Shown: positions 1 to 12,600, counted from the stretch's first letter. The stretch: DNA of 64,000 nt from Gossypium raimondii (GCF_025698545.1 NC_068569.1:1116001-1180000); one strand, 5' to 3'. Notes: generated by a model from the sequence alone, not told the origin. Numbers and translations: made by a program.

Positions 1-289
1 CTCTTTACATGCTTATCCGTAAGGAATTATTATATGAACTGACATTTTGGGTCAAACATTGTTTCAAAGAACATAAATTTTTTGATCATTATTCAAAGAT
101 AATAATAAGAATTACAAGTGTGAGTAAAGTATTTGTTACCTTTTACACGCGTATCCGCAGGGAAGTGACATTTTTTTTGTCTTAACATTATTTCTAAGAT
201 AATAGTACTATTTTGCTTTAATTTTTCCAGTGGTGTTGCTTTTCTATCAATACACTTTCAATTTAGATTTCATTTCATAACCAATCCAG
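1..289. other. AT-rich spacer at left edge
   Basis: I see no open frame or RNA gene here. The phrase around positions 8-24 (cttatccgtaaggaa) recurs loosely near 150-166 (cgtatccgcagggaa), so this may be a small diverged direct repeat. Nothing more can be supported. Confidence 0.3.
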
Positions 290-800
290 TACAACAAAGG
301 GACCTAAAGCCCGAGAGATAACGAGATCAAGCCTAAAGGCTAGGCCCAAGAGTTCAAACCAACAGAACAGCATCTCGCCGCCGTTAGTTTTGGAGGAGGG
401 GGGAACAAGAGATCGTTCGGATGGAAGTTACACGACTATGACAGAGAACTCGCCTCAATAACGAGCATGGAGCAGAGTGAAGCACGAGAAAACCCGGGCG
501 TCGGAGATCACCGGCACCAATTACAAGCCCGACGGTGAAGGAGCCAAGGACGAAATGACCCTCCAATCAGTCGGCCATGAACAACCACCAGATAAACACG
601 GGTGCGGCCACACCAACAGCCTTCGAAACTCACAAACGGCAGGAACTCCAGCAAACAACCTATGCCGAAAAAGGAAAATCCAACACTTCACAGATCTGAG
701 GGAAGAAAGCATTAAAAGGGAACATCTAAGGCATAAACACCAACCACCATAGAGGTGAACGGGGACAAAAAGGGATAGGGCCCTTGGAGAACAAAGATGC
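290..800 (-). mobile_element. GC-rich island, possible LINE-type retroelement remnant
   Basis: About 500 bases are much richer in G+C than the AT-rich DNA on both sides. They carry overlapping open frames on both strands (477-752 plus, 521-712 and 384-566 minus), but none shows a domain I recognise. Read on the minus strand, the island ends in a T-rich, TTGTTGTACTGG-like tail, which resembles the 3' non-coding end of plant L1-type elements. No poly-A tail or target-site duplication is visible. The retroelement origin is inference; a decayed gene fragment is the alternative. Confidence 0.3.
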
Positions 801-2389
801 GGCCGGCGAGGATCCGGTTTTTTTAAAATGAAAATTTTTTATTTAAGGCTTTATAATTTATAAAATTATTTTAATTTAATCTATTAAAATTTAATAAAAA
901 TATAAATTATTAAAATGATGATATTTTATAGCTTTACTCATGATGAAATAAATGCCAAAAATTACAGTAAATCATATCTTTAAAATTTATTTACCATGTC
1001 ATGATTTATACTTGCTGAAAATTTTGGATCCATACATGAATTAAATTACCGGATCTTATCTTGAAACCAATATTGCAAGCACTAGATCGTGGTTGATTGT
1101 TGAGTTCAACTATTATAAAATAATTTTTTTAAAAAGATTTAACTGATTTTTCTATCCAATTATTAATTGTCAAATCAACTTATTTTAACCTGTCAATCCA
1201 TCTAATTTGGATGAATATTGGTAAAATTCAACATTTTACCTTGAAAACTGTCCTAAAACCAGAAGAAGTGTAGAAAAAGATGGTAGCATGTCTTTATCAA
1301 TGTGAGTATGATCAGAAGTCCTTCCAGTGGTGGATTTGAATGTGACGAACTTTTATTTGTTTGTAAGGTTTTTTAGGTGGCAAACAAAGCTAGACTTTTG
1401 AACTTATTGCTATGTATAATTATATACAACAAGTATTGCCCCCACATGACCGACCTTTTGGATAAGCAACCATATCAAGTTGAACTCAAATTCCATATCT
1501 CTGTCAATTTATTTAAATAATAATACTAACAATGGGTATGCAATTTACTTTTTGCATGAAGATTATTCCTAAGTGGAGTTTATAATTGTTCAACAAAATT
1601 GATTAAACAATAAAATCTTCATTAGAAAATAATATAACCTAAAATCATTTTCACTTGACTTGGGGTTTAAGACAACACTGAATTCAAGACACTCAAACCC
1701 TTCCATGCAATCAAAATTCAACTAACCCTCCAATTTTAACTCTCACGCACATTTTCTTCTTTTCTGGCAACAAGAGAGATTTTATCTTCCTGAAAACTAC
1801 TAAAGCACTGTCAAGTGTCAGGTGAGTAAGACCCTTGACCTGCAACACCACTCACTCCATAACAATATATATACACACCTCTTTGTTATTACAAGAAATA
1901 TAACACCTGAATTTGATGTTACATGTTTAGTAAGAAACGGTGCAAGAAAGTTTTGTATCTTATTACATGATCTTCCACCAGGTTTATTTTGTCTGAAAAA
2001 TCAAAATGGAATATATTAAATAGGAATTTTATTAGCTTCAGTCTAAGAAAGGAACCCATAACTGCCATTGTATCACCATTATTGGAATTTTCTTTCTTTA
2101 GGTCCAATTTAAGGGGGACTACTTTGTAACAGCTGCAAATTGGAATAAGAGCAGTGTTCTGTCCTTCGTTGTCCAGCAGTCACCATTGAATAGACCTTTT
2201 TATTAGTTATTTTCAACTGATTCAACTCATTGAAAAGGAGATTAAATTAAATAATTCATCTATTATAGACTAGTCTTGTTACCATTGAGTTGTATTTTTG
2301 TACTAAATTAAATATCAATGTAAGCAAAGGTTATTACAGTAAATTAAACAAGATTTTCTTTTTCTTTTCTTTTTTTTACTCTTTGACGT
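801..2389. other. Intergenic AT-rich DNA
   Basis: No supported gene. Short open frames such as 1822-2019 lack coding character. The stretch 810-920 (poly-T, then ttaaaatgaaaa and AT-rich sequence) loosely resembles the start of the dispersed repeat at 30581-30830, but it is too diverged to call. Confidence 0.3.
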
Positions 2390-2885
2390 CATGTCAAATT
2401 CAATCCTTAAACTTTACATCTTTGGTCAATTTTACCTTATTTTTATTTTTTAAAAGTTAAATTTTACTCTCAACTTTTAAAAGAACCAAATCATTTATTT
2501 TAATGGAAATTCTGAATACAATGTTAATGTTTTTAACAATATTAGCAGGACAATTTGCCTGATAGTCCATGTGTACTTTAGACTAACATAACATTATTTG
2601 CCTTGTAGGCCAACACAACAAATAATTTTAAATATATAAAAATATTCATAAAAATTCAAATAAAAAAAAGTTTAAAAAAATTATCATGAAGTACATATGG
2701 ATTGTCATGCGAGCTATCATATTTAAAATCTTAATATTTTAGTCGGTTTTTCTGTTGACAGTTTAACTATTTTTAAAAAGTCGATGGTCAAATTCAACTC
2801 ATTTGAAAAGGTTGAGAGTAAGAAAAGAATCAGAGTCAAATTGATAAAAATTTTAAAAATTTAGGGCTAAATTTGCTATTACTTT
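2390..2885 (+). repeat. Dispersed repeat family C, copy 1 (MITE-like)
   Basis: The two ends are imperfect inverted copies: the left end reads CAAATTCAATCCTTAAACTT and the reverse of the right end reads CAAATTTAGCCCTAAATTTT. The inner part (acatatggattgtcatgcgag, then atttaaaatcttaatatttt) recurs in the same orientation near 7930-7975, so this is a repeat family. No transposase frame is present. The right end lies about 20 bp upstream of the TATA box of the serine-rich-like gene at 2990. Confidence 0.5.
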
Positions 2886-2904
2886 GTTTTTTTTCTTTTC
2901 AGAG

Positions 2905-2912
2905 CTATAAAA
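2905..2912 (+). promoter_or_regulatory. TATA box of the serine-rich-like gene at 2990
   Basis: CTATAAAA lies 85 bp upstream of the ATG at 2990. That leaves room for a start site near 2940 and a short leader. Confidence 0.5.
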
Positions 2913-2989
2913 CCCCACTATTCTGCAACATCCTCTGAGTTTGGCTCACAAGCGAAACCAGCATCTAAACATCCACCCCCTCTTTTTCC

Positions 2990-3319
2990 ATGGCCACCAA
3001 AACTGCATCACCATTAAGCTCAAAGTCACAAGCCCGTACATGCCTATGCTCCCCTACTACGCACCCAGGGTCCTTCAGGTGCAGCCTACACAGGAATTTC
3101 AACAAGCCGCCGACTGGCCGGAGCAGGGCGGTTCGTATCGCACCGAATTCCTGGGAGTTAGCCCTGCAAGCCAAAGCAAATTCCATCAAGGCGTTGCTGC
3201 TCCAAATCATTAAACCATCGAGCCATGACTTGCAAAGGAGAAGGGATTTCCAGCCTAAGCCTTCCAGGTTTTGCATGTTGAATGGCAACAGAAACGGGTT
3301 CGGGGTGGCTGTTTCCTGA
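2990..3319 (+). CDS. Short serine-rich-like plant protein (CSPTTHPGSFRC family)
   Basis: Single-exon gene for 109 residues. The ATG sits in a good context (ccATGGcc), downstream of a TATA box. Residues about 16-36 hold the family signature RTCLCSPTTHPGSFRCSLHR, with three cysteines and a His in a compact block. The C-terminal third has the second family block, IIKPSSHDLQRRRDFQPKPS. The same two blocks occur in the 205-residue protein at 13020, so the two genes are paralogues. This copy lacks the long serine-rich N-terminal region. The family is known from plant genomes as serine-rich protein-like; its biochemical role is not established as far as I know. No signal peptide or membrane segment is visible. 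Gene identity is fairly sure; function is unknown. Confidence 0.8.
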   Translation: MATKTASPLSSKSQARTCLCSPTTHPGSFRCSLHRNFNKPPTGRSRAVRIAPNSWELALQAKANSIKALLLQIIKPSSHDLQRRRDFQPKPSRFCMLNGNRNGFGVAVS

Positions 3320-6300
3320 GAATATATTGGCCTCCCTTAGTGTTTACTTTAATGTATATATACGAGGATTTTATGTGTATATAAAGGCATATATATGTGA
3401 AGAAATCTATTTTAGTTTCATTTATCAATACAGATCTTTCAATCAAATTTTCAGAAATTACTGGGGGAGTGACATATGATAGGAGTGTGTGTGATTCTTT
3501 TTTATTTTTTATGTGTATATTTTTTAGCGTTTCAGTCTTTCAGACTTGAGATTTCTGTATAATTATTACACATAATTTAATTTCAAATTTGACTAATTTT
3601 TAAGTACAGAGCAACTCAAAATAGAATAAAGATATATTAACGAGAAGATACAGCGATGTCTATGTATTATATTGAATACCCAAATATTGAACTGATTCTA
3701 TATCAACCATTTAAAAGCTTTGATTTTAGATTATCTGAGATTCAGTTTCATTGGAGATATTGCTGTATCGCCATCAATAGAGGTCCCCAATGCAAAGGGA
3801 TGCTTTTATTTTGTAAACTACACAATTAGCACTAAATTATTAATAAGTTTTCATTTTAGTCACTTAACTAAAAAAAGTTAGAATTTGGGCACTTAACTAT
3901 TCAAAAGTTTTCATTTACGTCAATAGTTGTCAAAATCAATGCTATATGGCTTTCTCTATTTGCATTGTGTGCATCAGTCGAAAGCTTTCTTTCCACTTCT
4001 CTTCTACAATTCATTTTTTTTATTAAATAACTTTGGATGTCAAGAATTTGTGAACCAAAATTTAAATCGTTTTTTTCTCTAGTCTCCAACCCTGACCGTC
4101 AGATCGACTTGAAATCTAATGTATGTCTCTACTTTTTAAATTTCAAAATTTAAGTCCAGCTGTTAACACGGTTAGAATCATTCAGATTCATTACAACATT
4201 ATTTTTTAATTACATTATTACCAAGTTAGTATTCTTTTTATTTCAAAATGTCACACCAACAAATTTAACAAAAAAATTAATTGTTTTTGAAAAATAAAGG
4301 GACTAAATTCTTGTAAATAAAAGTATAGAGATGAATTCTAAATTTACGAAGAAGAGAAGGTCCTATGACATATTTTTACCATTCATTTGCATAGATATGA
4401 TAAAAGAATATATGTATAGGTTTTCATTTCTTTTTAGGCAGTGAATCAAGGAAGATAGAAATCAAGTTTTGATTCATACTAGATGAAGCCATTTTTAAAA
4501 TTGAGTTACTCCCGATTTACGTTAATCAAGAATAAATTGAGGTTCTCGCAAAGCTGGATTTTAAAAGAGCTTCTAAGGAAACGTTTTGTTTTAGGATCTG
4601 CATAGCAATGGGAGATAACTTCATCTTTTTCCATTACTAAATTAATTATCAACTATTGTTTAGTTTGCATCATCTAATCCTACCCTAAATCTAATTTTAA
4701 AAATAACCCTAAATCGATTTCTATTGTCATAAAATCTTGATTAATTTATGGTATTGAAAAATAAAACATTGATTTTTAAATGTTACGTAAAATATTCAAA
4801 TATCAAAGTCAAAGGTCAATGTGGCAAAAGAAGAGTGGACATATTAAAATTTCGAAAATTGGGTATCCTCCAAGACAGTGCCAAGTGCAAAGCAACAAAC
4901 CACAAGAGTAAGAAACCTTGTGGCTTGTGCTAAGCCCAAAGGGGTCAAAAGTCAAACCTTGAAAAAGCAAAGCTTATAGATTTGACCGAAGAAAACATCA
5001 GAGATGGCCCTAAGCTTCCAAACTTGTGGGCTTCTACACCATGTGGAGAAAGGAAAGGAAAGGAAAGGAATAAATTCATACAAACGTATTAAAAGCCGAC
5101 ACCTCCACCGCATTCCTTCCCTTCTTTTGAATCTGAAATTTTCAAACCCCCCGCCCCCCTAAGTGCAAGTTGAGGCCTGCGTCGAACCACAGCTATCTAC
5201 CTTCTTCAATACAAAACCAATCTCACAATGGCCAAGTCTTCATAACCATAGAACAGTGGCAATTGGCAAAAATATGGTTTTGTATTTATAGAATGGACAA
5301 ATGTTATTTTTGTTGTAAAAGTATTACGTAACAAATTCATAGAATGAAATTTCTAGGGTCATTCCATCACTTGCATTCGTCTTGTCAACAAAATTGCTTC
5401 TCTATTAAACCTCATCAAAGAGTGTTTGAATAAAAACCAATCTACAAAACCATACTTGGACTCTCATTCATATATGAATTAAATTGATCCGAATCCCCTA
5501 GAAAACCATATCACTCAATTTTGTAGCATCTTTTCTTTTTATTTGTTTTGAAATTTTACGGTCATCTTTTAAGGACTTTTCCAACCAAATTACGAGTCCA
5601 TCATCAATATTCCCACACCAAAAATAAATCTTTGTATTCCAAAAACATCCACATGATTCATGATTCATGCTTTGCCCACGCTGCAAAATAAAGTTAATTT
5701 TGACAATCGTAAATTCAAGACATGCGTTCCCCAACGTATATGCTCCTTTAAAATTTTACTTATCGAGCCCTTCAAAAACAAGTAAATTAATTATGAATCC
5801 TCCACACTTAATGAATTTACCTTCTCAGAAACTACAGCGGTAGAGAGTACTTGGAGTGGAAGTCAACTTATTCCGGTAGGAAAAAGCTCTAATTATTAAG
5901 TCAAGGAATCTATTCAACATCACACAAACCTTTTCTTCCCTTTATTTTTGTCTCTAAAGTCTAAACCTGTCCATTTCACTTTCCATAATTTTAAAATTAT
6001 AATTTAATGTTAACTATAACATATACATCCCCGAATTTGGGTCAGATTGCTACAATTTGTTTGATAAAAAAATGTTTTAATTAAATTATATAAGATAATA
6101 AAAAAATTTAATATTTAAATAAATTACATTAAACAGTAAAATCAATTTTGGATTCCCCTTGTGAACCCTAGCTTGGGACAAGGAAAGGAGACTTCGAAAT
6201 GATTGACCCCATACTTCCTTCCCTTTTGGTGGGTTTGTTAAACGTTAATTATGGTAAAAGTATTATAGAGAATTTTATACTAAGATTTAAATTGTATTTT
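3320..6300. other. Intergenic region with repeat scraps
   Basis: No supported gene. At 3640-3790 a short inverted pair (gatacagcgatg near 3646 and tgctgtatcgccatc near 3761) may bound a small foldback element. At 3820-3900 the phrase ttttagtcacttaacta is typical of dispersed plant MITE sequence. Positions 5050-5070 hold a short GGAAA tandem repeat. The small frames at 4748-4933 and 5498-5734 show no recognisable domain. Confidence 0.35.
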
Positions 6301-6317
6301 ATTTTTTATATTAGAAA

Positions 6318-6590
6318 ATGAGAAAATTAGTCTTTATATATTAAATCAATAAGTAAAGTAGACATTCTATTAAATGTTTCATCAACTTCTACCGTTAAAA
6401 ATTGATAGTTGTACACCATTATGAAGTACACATGGCACTCTAATTATAATTATCTAATTTTCTGTCAAGCACGCTAGTTTTTAATAATGAAAATGAATAT
6501 AGATTTAACAGAAAAGGCTAATTTGTTACCTGATCTAACTTATAAAGACTAATATGCCTATTTTTAGAGTAAAGAGAGATAATATATAAT
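6318..6590 (+). repeat. Dispersed repeat family A, copy 1
   Basis: The sequence runs tagtctttatatattaaat, then gacattctattaaatg, ccgttaaaaattg, gaagtacacatggcac and ctgtcaagcacgctagtttt. The same blocks occur in the same order at 7365-7640. There is no coding capacity. The two copies are diverged, so this is an old insertion or an old local duplication. Confidence 0.55.
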
Positions 6591-6955
6591 TTAACTTTTT
6601 CTATAATATTGTTACCGTTAAAATGTTGATTGTTTAGTGTTTGAGAGAGAAAATGAGTCCAACGTGGGGGGCTAGTGACTTGGTAGTCGGGAACTGTGGC
6701 CTCATTCGTTGCAAGGTGTTGGTCCTTTCCTTTGCATAATGCACTTTATATTATTGAAATTCCAACTTAATTCATAATTCAAAGGTCATTTTCTTGTCGA
6801 GCAACCTTTCTTTTATATATTTATTAAATACCAACTACTTTGAAATTAAACTTAAAAATGAAGTGGAGCCCCTAACCAGTGTACCAATTTATTTACCCGT
6901 AATTTCGAAAATATTATTTTTTTTATGGAAGTTAAATTCTAGGCTCTGGCTTGTT

Positions 6956-6980
6956 TATATATATATATACATATATATAT
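6956..6980. repeat. AT microsatellite
   Basis: A run of alternating T and A is interrupted once by a C (tatatatatatatacatatatatat). It is a simple repeat with no further signal. Confidence 0.8.
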
Positions 6981-7139
6981 GTGTTAGCTTTGAAAATGAT
7001 GATATATATACACACAATATTACTAGGATTATTATTTAAATGTGGAAAACAGAGGTTATTTTTGTAACTAATTAAACACACACATCCAATTATATATACC
7101 AATAAAATTAAAAAAATCATTTATTAATTGGGATACAAA

Positions 7140-7235
7140 CAGGGTTGAAGCCAAAAGAAATTTTAGGAGGCGAAATTAAATTGTAATTCTTACAGAATAA
7201 AAATATAATTTCACTATTTTAAAAACAATCTTTAT
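7140..7235 (-). repeat. Dispersed repeat family D, truncated inverted copy
   Basis: The sequence begins cagggttgaagccaaaag and continues ggcgaaattaaattgtaatt and atttcactatttt. The reverse complement matches the 3' part of the element at 30581-30830 (aaaatagtgaaattgtattt, aatttaatttcga, ctggcctcacccctt). It is therefore a second, truncated copy in the opposite orientation. Confidence 0.5.
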
Positions 7236-7267
7236 TGTGTATTTTGAGGATTACATGGAATTTTCTT

Positions 7268-7356
7268 TGAAAAATTCTTATTCTAAAAGTTAGACTATAT
7301 TTTTTGTAATATAATTATCATGAAAATTCTTATTCTAAAAGTTAGACTATATTTGT
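7268..7356. repeat. 53 bp tandem duplication
   Basis: tgaaaaattcttattctaaa at 7268 is repeated as tgaaaattcttattctaaaa at 7321, and both continue into gttagactatattt. The period is 53 bp, with one A-run length difference over the matched segment. Confidence 0.75.
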
Positions 7357-7364
7357 CATTTTTA

Positions 7365-7640
7365 TTTAAAAATTAGTAAATTAGTCCTTATATGTTAGAT
7401 TGAAGAGCAAATTGATCATTCTATTAAAAAAGTCATCTATTTCTATTGTTAAAACTCAGTCCTTGTACGCTAGAATGAGGTACACATGACACACCGTACG
7501 TAACTATTTGGATATTCTGTCAGTCATGTCAGTTTTTAACAATAGAAATTGATGGAATTTTTAATAGAAAGGACCAACTTGCTCATTAATCTAATATATA
7601 GGGGCTAATTTGACCATTTTTTGAGTTGAAGAGATAAAAT
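7365..7640 (+). repeat. Dispersed repeat family A, copy 2
   Basis: Same orientation and block order as 6318-6590: tagtccttatatgttaga, gatcattctattaaaa, gttaaaactcag, gaggtacacatgacac and ctgtcagtcatgtcagtttt. It lies about 1.05 kb downstream of copy 1. Confidence 0.55.
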
Positions 7641-7679
7641 GTCATTTGACTCCTAGTATAAGGGTCTCCATGGTACTTT

Positions 7680-8090
7680 GACCAACTTTCTGTCAATTTA
7701 ACCATTGTTTTTTTAGCTAAATTTGACCCAAAAAAAAAGAGTCAAATAACTTTTTAAACAGAAATACTTACTAAATTATTATTATTTTTAAATGATATTG
7801 GTGTGGCAACCCCTATAGTAGCAAACTATGTATATTTTATGTTGATATGATACTATTTGTCTCATATGTCATATTAATTAATAATTTAAAACTTATAAAA
7901 ATAAATAATAATAAAAGAAGCATAAACTATATGTGAATTATCATATGGATTGTCATATTTAAAATTTAACATCTTAGTGAGTATTTTATTAAAATATCAA
8001 TTCGACTCTTTTCAAAAATTTGATGTTCAAATTTGATTTTTACTAAATGATTAAAAGTCAAATTTAACTAAAAAATATATTGAAAGATAT
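7680..8090 (+). repeat. Dispersed repeat family C, copy 2
   Basis: Shares blocks with 2390-2885: catatggattgtcatattta, taaaatttaacatcttag, and a 3' part reading tgatgttcaaatttgattt. There is no coding frame. It is diverged and its ends are poorly defined. Confidence 0.45.
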
Positions 8091-8099
8091 AAACATTAA

Positions 8100-9197
8100 T
8101 AATTAAATTTAAGATGACGTGGACCCCAAAACAATAATATTTGTATATTTATATTGTAATAGGAGGATTTGGGTTAAAACTGTAGCACCCCACCCTCACT
8201 CTAATTATATATACATAAAAACATTATGTTTGTTATTATGGTTATTTTACGTTACATATTGTTATGGTAAGGCGTGCAATTTAAAACTTTTTATTGATGA
8301 TGAATTTGTATTTCTCAATTTAAAAAGCCGTTGCTTTTTCTGTGTTTTTTTTTTTCACATAAAAATGATTTATTCACGTTGTGTATAAATTTGATTTTTC
8401 CAAAATTGTCCGAAGATTGGGGGAGGATCCAAAACTATTCTCTCTTCCACTAACAAACCAATAATTTGGATCGTTAATTTTAGTTTAACAAAAATGCAAC
8501 CAAACAATAATTAAAAAAAAAAACACTTTAAAGTAGATCTCACGATAGTGTTGGAGTCTCAATCCTTGAACCACTTGATTCTTATTTATCACGCCGTAAT
8601 GTTATCAAAACCGTTCATTGTTTTTTCCGCTTTTTAATCATCACCGTTACAATTAAATTTTAACAATTTGAAAAAAATGAACTGAAAATAAATTTGACAA
8701 CATATATTAAAAATAGTAGAAAAAAAATTAGAGGTGTAAAAATTCTCTAACTTAAAAAATTAATTAAACCGTTATTTATCTTTTTTACATTCAATTAAAT
8801 ACTTGAACGGGCAAAAATACATCAAAAGGCTCTTTTAAAAATTATAAAAATTGTAAAATTTTATAAAGTCATAAGAAAATTATAAAATATAAGAAAATTT
8901 AAAATTCTAAAAAATATATAAAAATTATTGTATCCCATTATTGTGTCTCTCCAATACGTCCAGGTTGATTATGTTTCCTTAATTTTGTTTGATATTCTTC
9001 TCCTACTTACATTTAATTTTTTCTTGCTAGTTTTGTGTATCAAACCAAATTCTAGTCAAATTTTAGAAGTATTAAAAAAAAGTGAGCCTCTTTGTAGCCA
9101 TTGTTACATTTTGTCACGTCATAACATGCACCATTTCTCTCTCTATGTATAAAATTTTAATGTTTTTCTATAATTATTATTAATTTTTATTATATTT
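8100..9197. other. Intergenic AT-rich DNA
   Basis: No supported gene. The frames at 8119-8388 and 8928-9152 are low-complexity and have no domain. Much of 8700-9190 is AT-rich and resembles the DNA on the far side of the hAT-type MITE, so the MITE probably inserted into an older repeat. Confidence 0.3.
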
Positions 9198-9205
9198 CAT
9201 CACAT

Positions 9206-9656
9206 TAGAGGTGCTCATGGGCCGAGCGGCCCGCCTGAAATATGGGAGGGTTTGGATAAAAATATAGGCCCGAAATATGGGCTTGGGCAAAAAAACGAGG
9301 CCCGTTTAGAAAACGGGCCGGGCCTTGGGCACCACTTTTTTGGCCCGGCCCCGCCCGGCCCTATATAATAAATATTTTTTTTAATTTTAAAATATTTTTT
9401 ACATACTTTTTTTAATTTTTTTAAATTTTAAAATATTTTTAAAATACTTTTTTTAATTTTTTTAATTTTTTTAATTTTAAAATATTTTTAAAATACTTTT
9501 TTTAATTTTTTTAATTTTAAAATACTTTAAAATATTTTAAAATACTTTTTTTTAATTTTTAAAAATAAAAATGGGCCGGGCCAGGCCCGGGCCTAGGACA
9601 CGGGCCGAATTTTTTTATGGGCCCGGCCCAACCCGGCCCGGCCATGAGCACCTCTA
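9206..9656. mobile_element. Non-autonomous hAT-type MITE with 8 bp target-site duplication
   Basis: The 451 bp element has perfect 15 bp terminal inverted repeats, TAGAGGTGCTCATGG at 9206-9220 and CCATGAGCACCTCTA at 9642-9656. Both ends sit inside an exact 8 bp direct repeat, CATCACAT at 9198-9205 and 9657-9664. An 8 bp duplication is the mark of the hAT superfamily. The subterminal zones are rich in GGGCCGGGC-type blocks, and the centre (9370-9560) is an AT-rich array of ttttaatttttttaaaatac-like units. No transposase is encoded. The perfect duplication and repeats point to a fairly recent insertion. Confidence 0.85.
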
Positions 9657-9664
9657 CATCACAT

Positions 9665-12600
9665 GTCACGTTGTATTGCGACACATAATAACTTTAACTA
9701 AACAAAATTGGGGCATTAACTTTAACAAATAAAGTTAACGGTTAAAGGATATTTTTGATGTATTTTTATAGATTTTTACTATTTTTATAAAATTTTACAA
9801 TTTTTTATAAATATTTTATAATTCTTAGTATTTTTATTTTTATAATATTTTACTACATGTTACGTCGTGATGACTTTAACTAATAAAATTAGGAACGATT
9901 AAATTTAATCATTAAAGTTAATAATGAAAAGATCTGTTTGATATAATTTAATAGTTAAAGTATGAAATTGAGTAAAAAAGGGTTTAAAATTTTTTTTTGA
10001 AAGCTTTGCATTAAGCCTAAAAAGGATCAAAATCTTAAAATTGTTACTATGATTGAATGAAATAAAAGGGAAAAAGAATATTAAGTTATTGTTTTAGTGG
10101 GTGTGCGAATAAATAATGAATATAATTAATAAAACGAAATGATGAATGTTGGGAAGAGGCAGACAGGTTTAGCTGTAACAAATGAACCTAAGATTAAGTA
10201 TTGCTCTTAGATGTCAAATCTCTTCTTTGTACTTTTTGCTTCCTCCTATCGTAAAACCCATCATATCTTCAACCTAGAAGATTTATTTTATTTATAATTA
10301 TTGTTTTTATTTGATTTTTGAAAATTTCTTATTATCATTTTATTTTTTTAAATGTAAAATCTCTAATAATCAACCAAGTTTGAGCTAATCATAAACACAA
10401 TTGCAATTATATTATTTTTTAGGTTAACCTAATTGGAATCTTTTTATTTTTTATGGGTTTTCCCATAATTGTTGGTTATGTCAATTGGATTGGAACATTT
10501 GGTCTTGCACTAGCGCAACCAAGAAAAAAGATTCCGCAATGTCTTCCATTCATTTATTTCATTTCTTTTTTTTTTATTCTTTGATGCTAAATAAAAAGTT
10601 TTCAGAAAAAGGGAAAAAAAAATGCCGAGGAAAATACAAAATTCTACTGTCACATGTATGTTGACATGATTCTTTGATTTCTTACATTACGCATTATTTA
10701 AAATTATTTCTTAAAGAATATGAAAACACTCTTAAAGGAGCAAGGACTTGCCGCCAGAATAACATTCAAATACTCGTAAATCCAAAACATTGTTCGTGCC
10801 TACCACGTTTTAACGAATGTCTTAATTAATTCTTTTTATATATTTTCATTTTTTAAAAATAAAATAATATACGAAGTGCCTAAATTTTAATAGTAGAATC
10901 AAATAAACAATTGAGCGCGAAATACAAATTAAAACTATGCTAATAAACTATAATTTGATTCCCACATGAGGCTACATGTCGCTCAACTATAGTTTTGCAG
11001 AAAAAGAAGAGAATAGAATCTTGTTATAGGAAATTAATCAATGATTGAAAAAATCTGCAAATTACCAAAACATGGATTCGAGAATGTGGTTTCGGTGTGC
11101 AGGCTCCACTTTTGTTTTCCCTACACGCATGATTCATGAATGGAATATATCTATATAGATTTCTATTTGTTTTTTTGGTATTTAAATTTATATATTATTT
11201 TTTATAACAACGTACAATTCTGTGTTATTAAAAATAATTTTATATTTTAACATGATTTAATTTATTAATGATTTATAAATGTACCTTACCTTCATAATAA
11301 TAGCACTATGTCCATGTGTCGGTATTTTTCACTAAAAATGTGTGTTTTCCATTTTAAAGTTTTTTTCCCTCTATTGTAAAAAATGTAAGACTCGATTTAT
11401 ACTGATAATACCAGAACTAAAACCAATAAGTAAATCATATCATAATTTCAAGAAAAAATAATTTATAAAAAAATTGATTCGATTTAATTAATTTATAAAA
11501 AATTAACAAATTGATGAAATTCGTAAGTTACAAAAAGTCTAGGAAAATTTTTTATAAGACAGAAGAGGAGAGGAGCATGAAGCCCCATGTGACGCTATCA
11601 TAATCAAGAACCTAGATTGCATGTGGAGTATGGATAAGAATGAAAATAAATTAAAAAATGGAAAATTAGTTTTTTAGAAAAAAAATTAAAGGGAAAGAAA
11701 AGGATGGGTAGGTTAAAGTCAGTAGATAGTATTGGGAGTTACAGAAGGGTGGGGTGTCAAAGAGCTGGACTCCATACGTGGCAGTAGCACCAACGCCTTT
11801 CAGTGTTCCCAAAAAGATTAGCTGTCATTTTTGTTGTTTGGTTGTGAGTGTGTCTCAAATGCTTTTTGAATTTTTGATGTAATAAAAATGGGTGAAGGCA
11901 GTTGTAGGGAGTGGCAGCGACTAAGAAGGCAGAGCCCATAGCTTTTACCCAAAACCGTTGGTTGCTTTATCTTTTTCAATTCAGAAAACCAAAAACCATG
12001 TCCCCTGACTCCCTCTGAATCAATAACCGGCATTTAACTAACCCCAACCATAAATCTAACCCCAGGTTTGGTTAGCTCTCCCACACTCTTATATATCACT
12101 TTTGCTTTTATGTCCTTTCAACTTTTTCTTTTCTCATTTTTACACCTAGCAATAATACTATTTAAACTTTTTTTAATTTTAAATTTATATCCACTTTTTC
12201 ATGGTCATCATAGTTGACCACTTCAAAATTATTCGACTTGTCTTAAAATTCAACTCTCATTATTTGAGATTAAAGACTTTTTTTTTGTTTATTTGTTTTA
12301 TAAGTAGCACACCATCAACAATGAATTATATAGAAATAAATTTTAGAAAAATGGAAATTTATTTGCGACTTATAATTGGGTTAGGGGCTTGAATTTTATC
12401 AATATTGTTATGGATACATTCCTTTTAATTCGTTTTAAATTTCCTGATTTGTTCACAATAAATGGAACCAGCTGTAACATTAATTTAATTATGTACTGAT
12501 GGCACGTTAAAGAAAAAGGCAAGTCGTATAAATGCTAATTCATAAATGTTATAATTATGACTTGAAATTAACATTTTTTTTTGACATGGCCAGAAACTTT

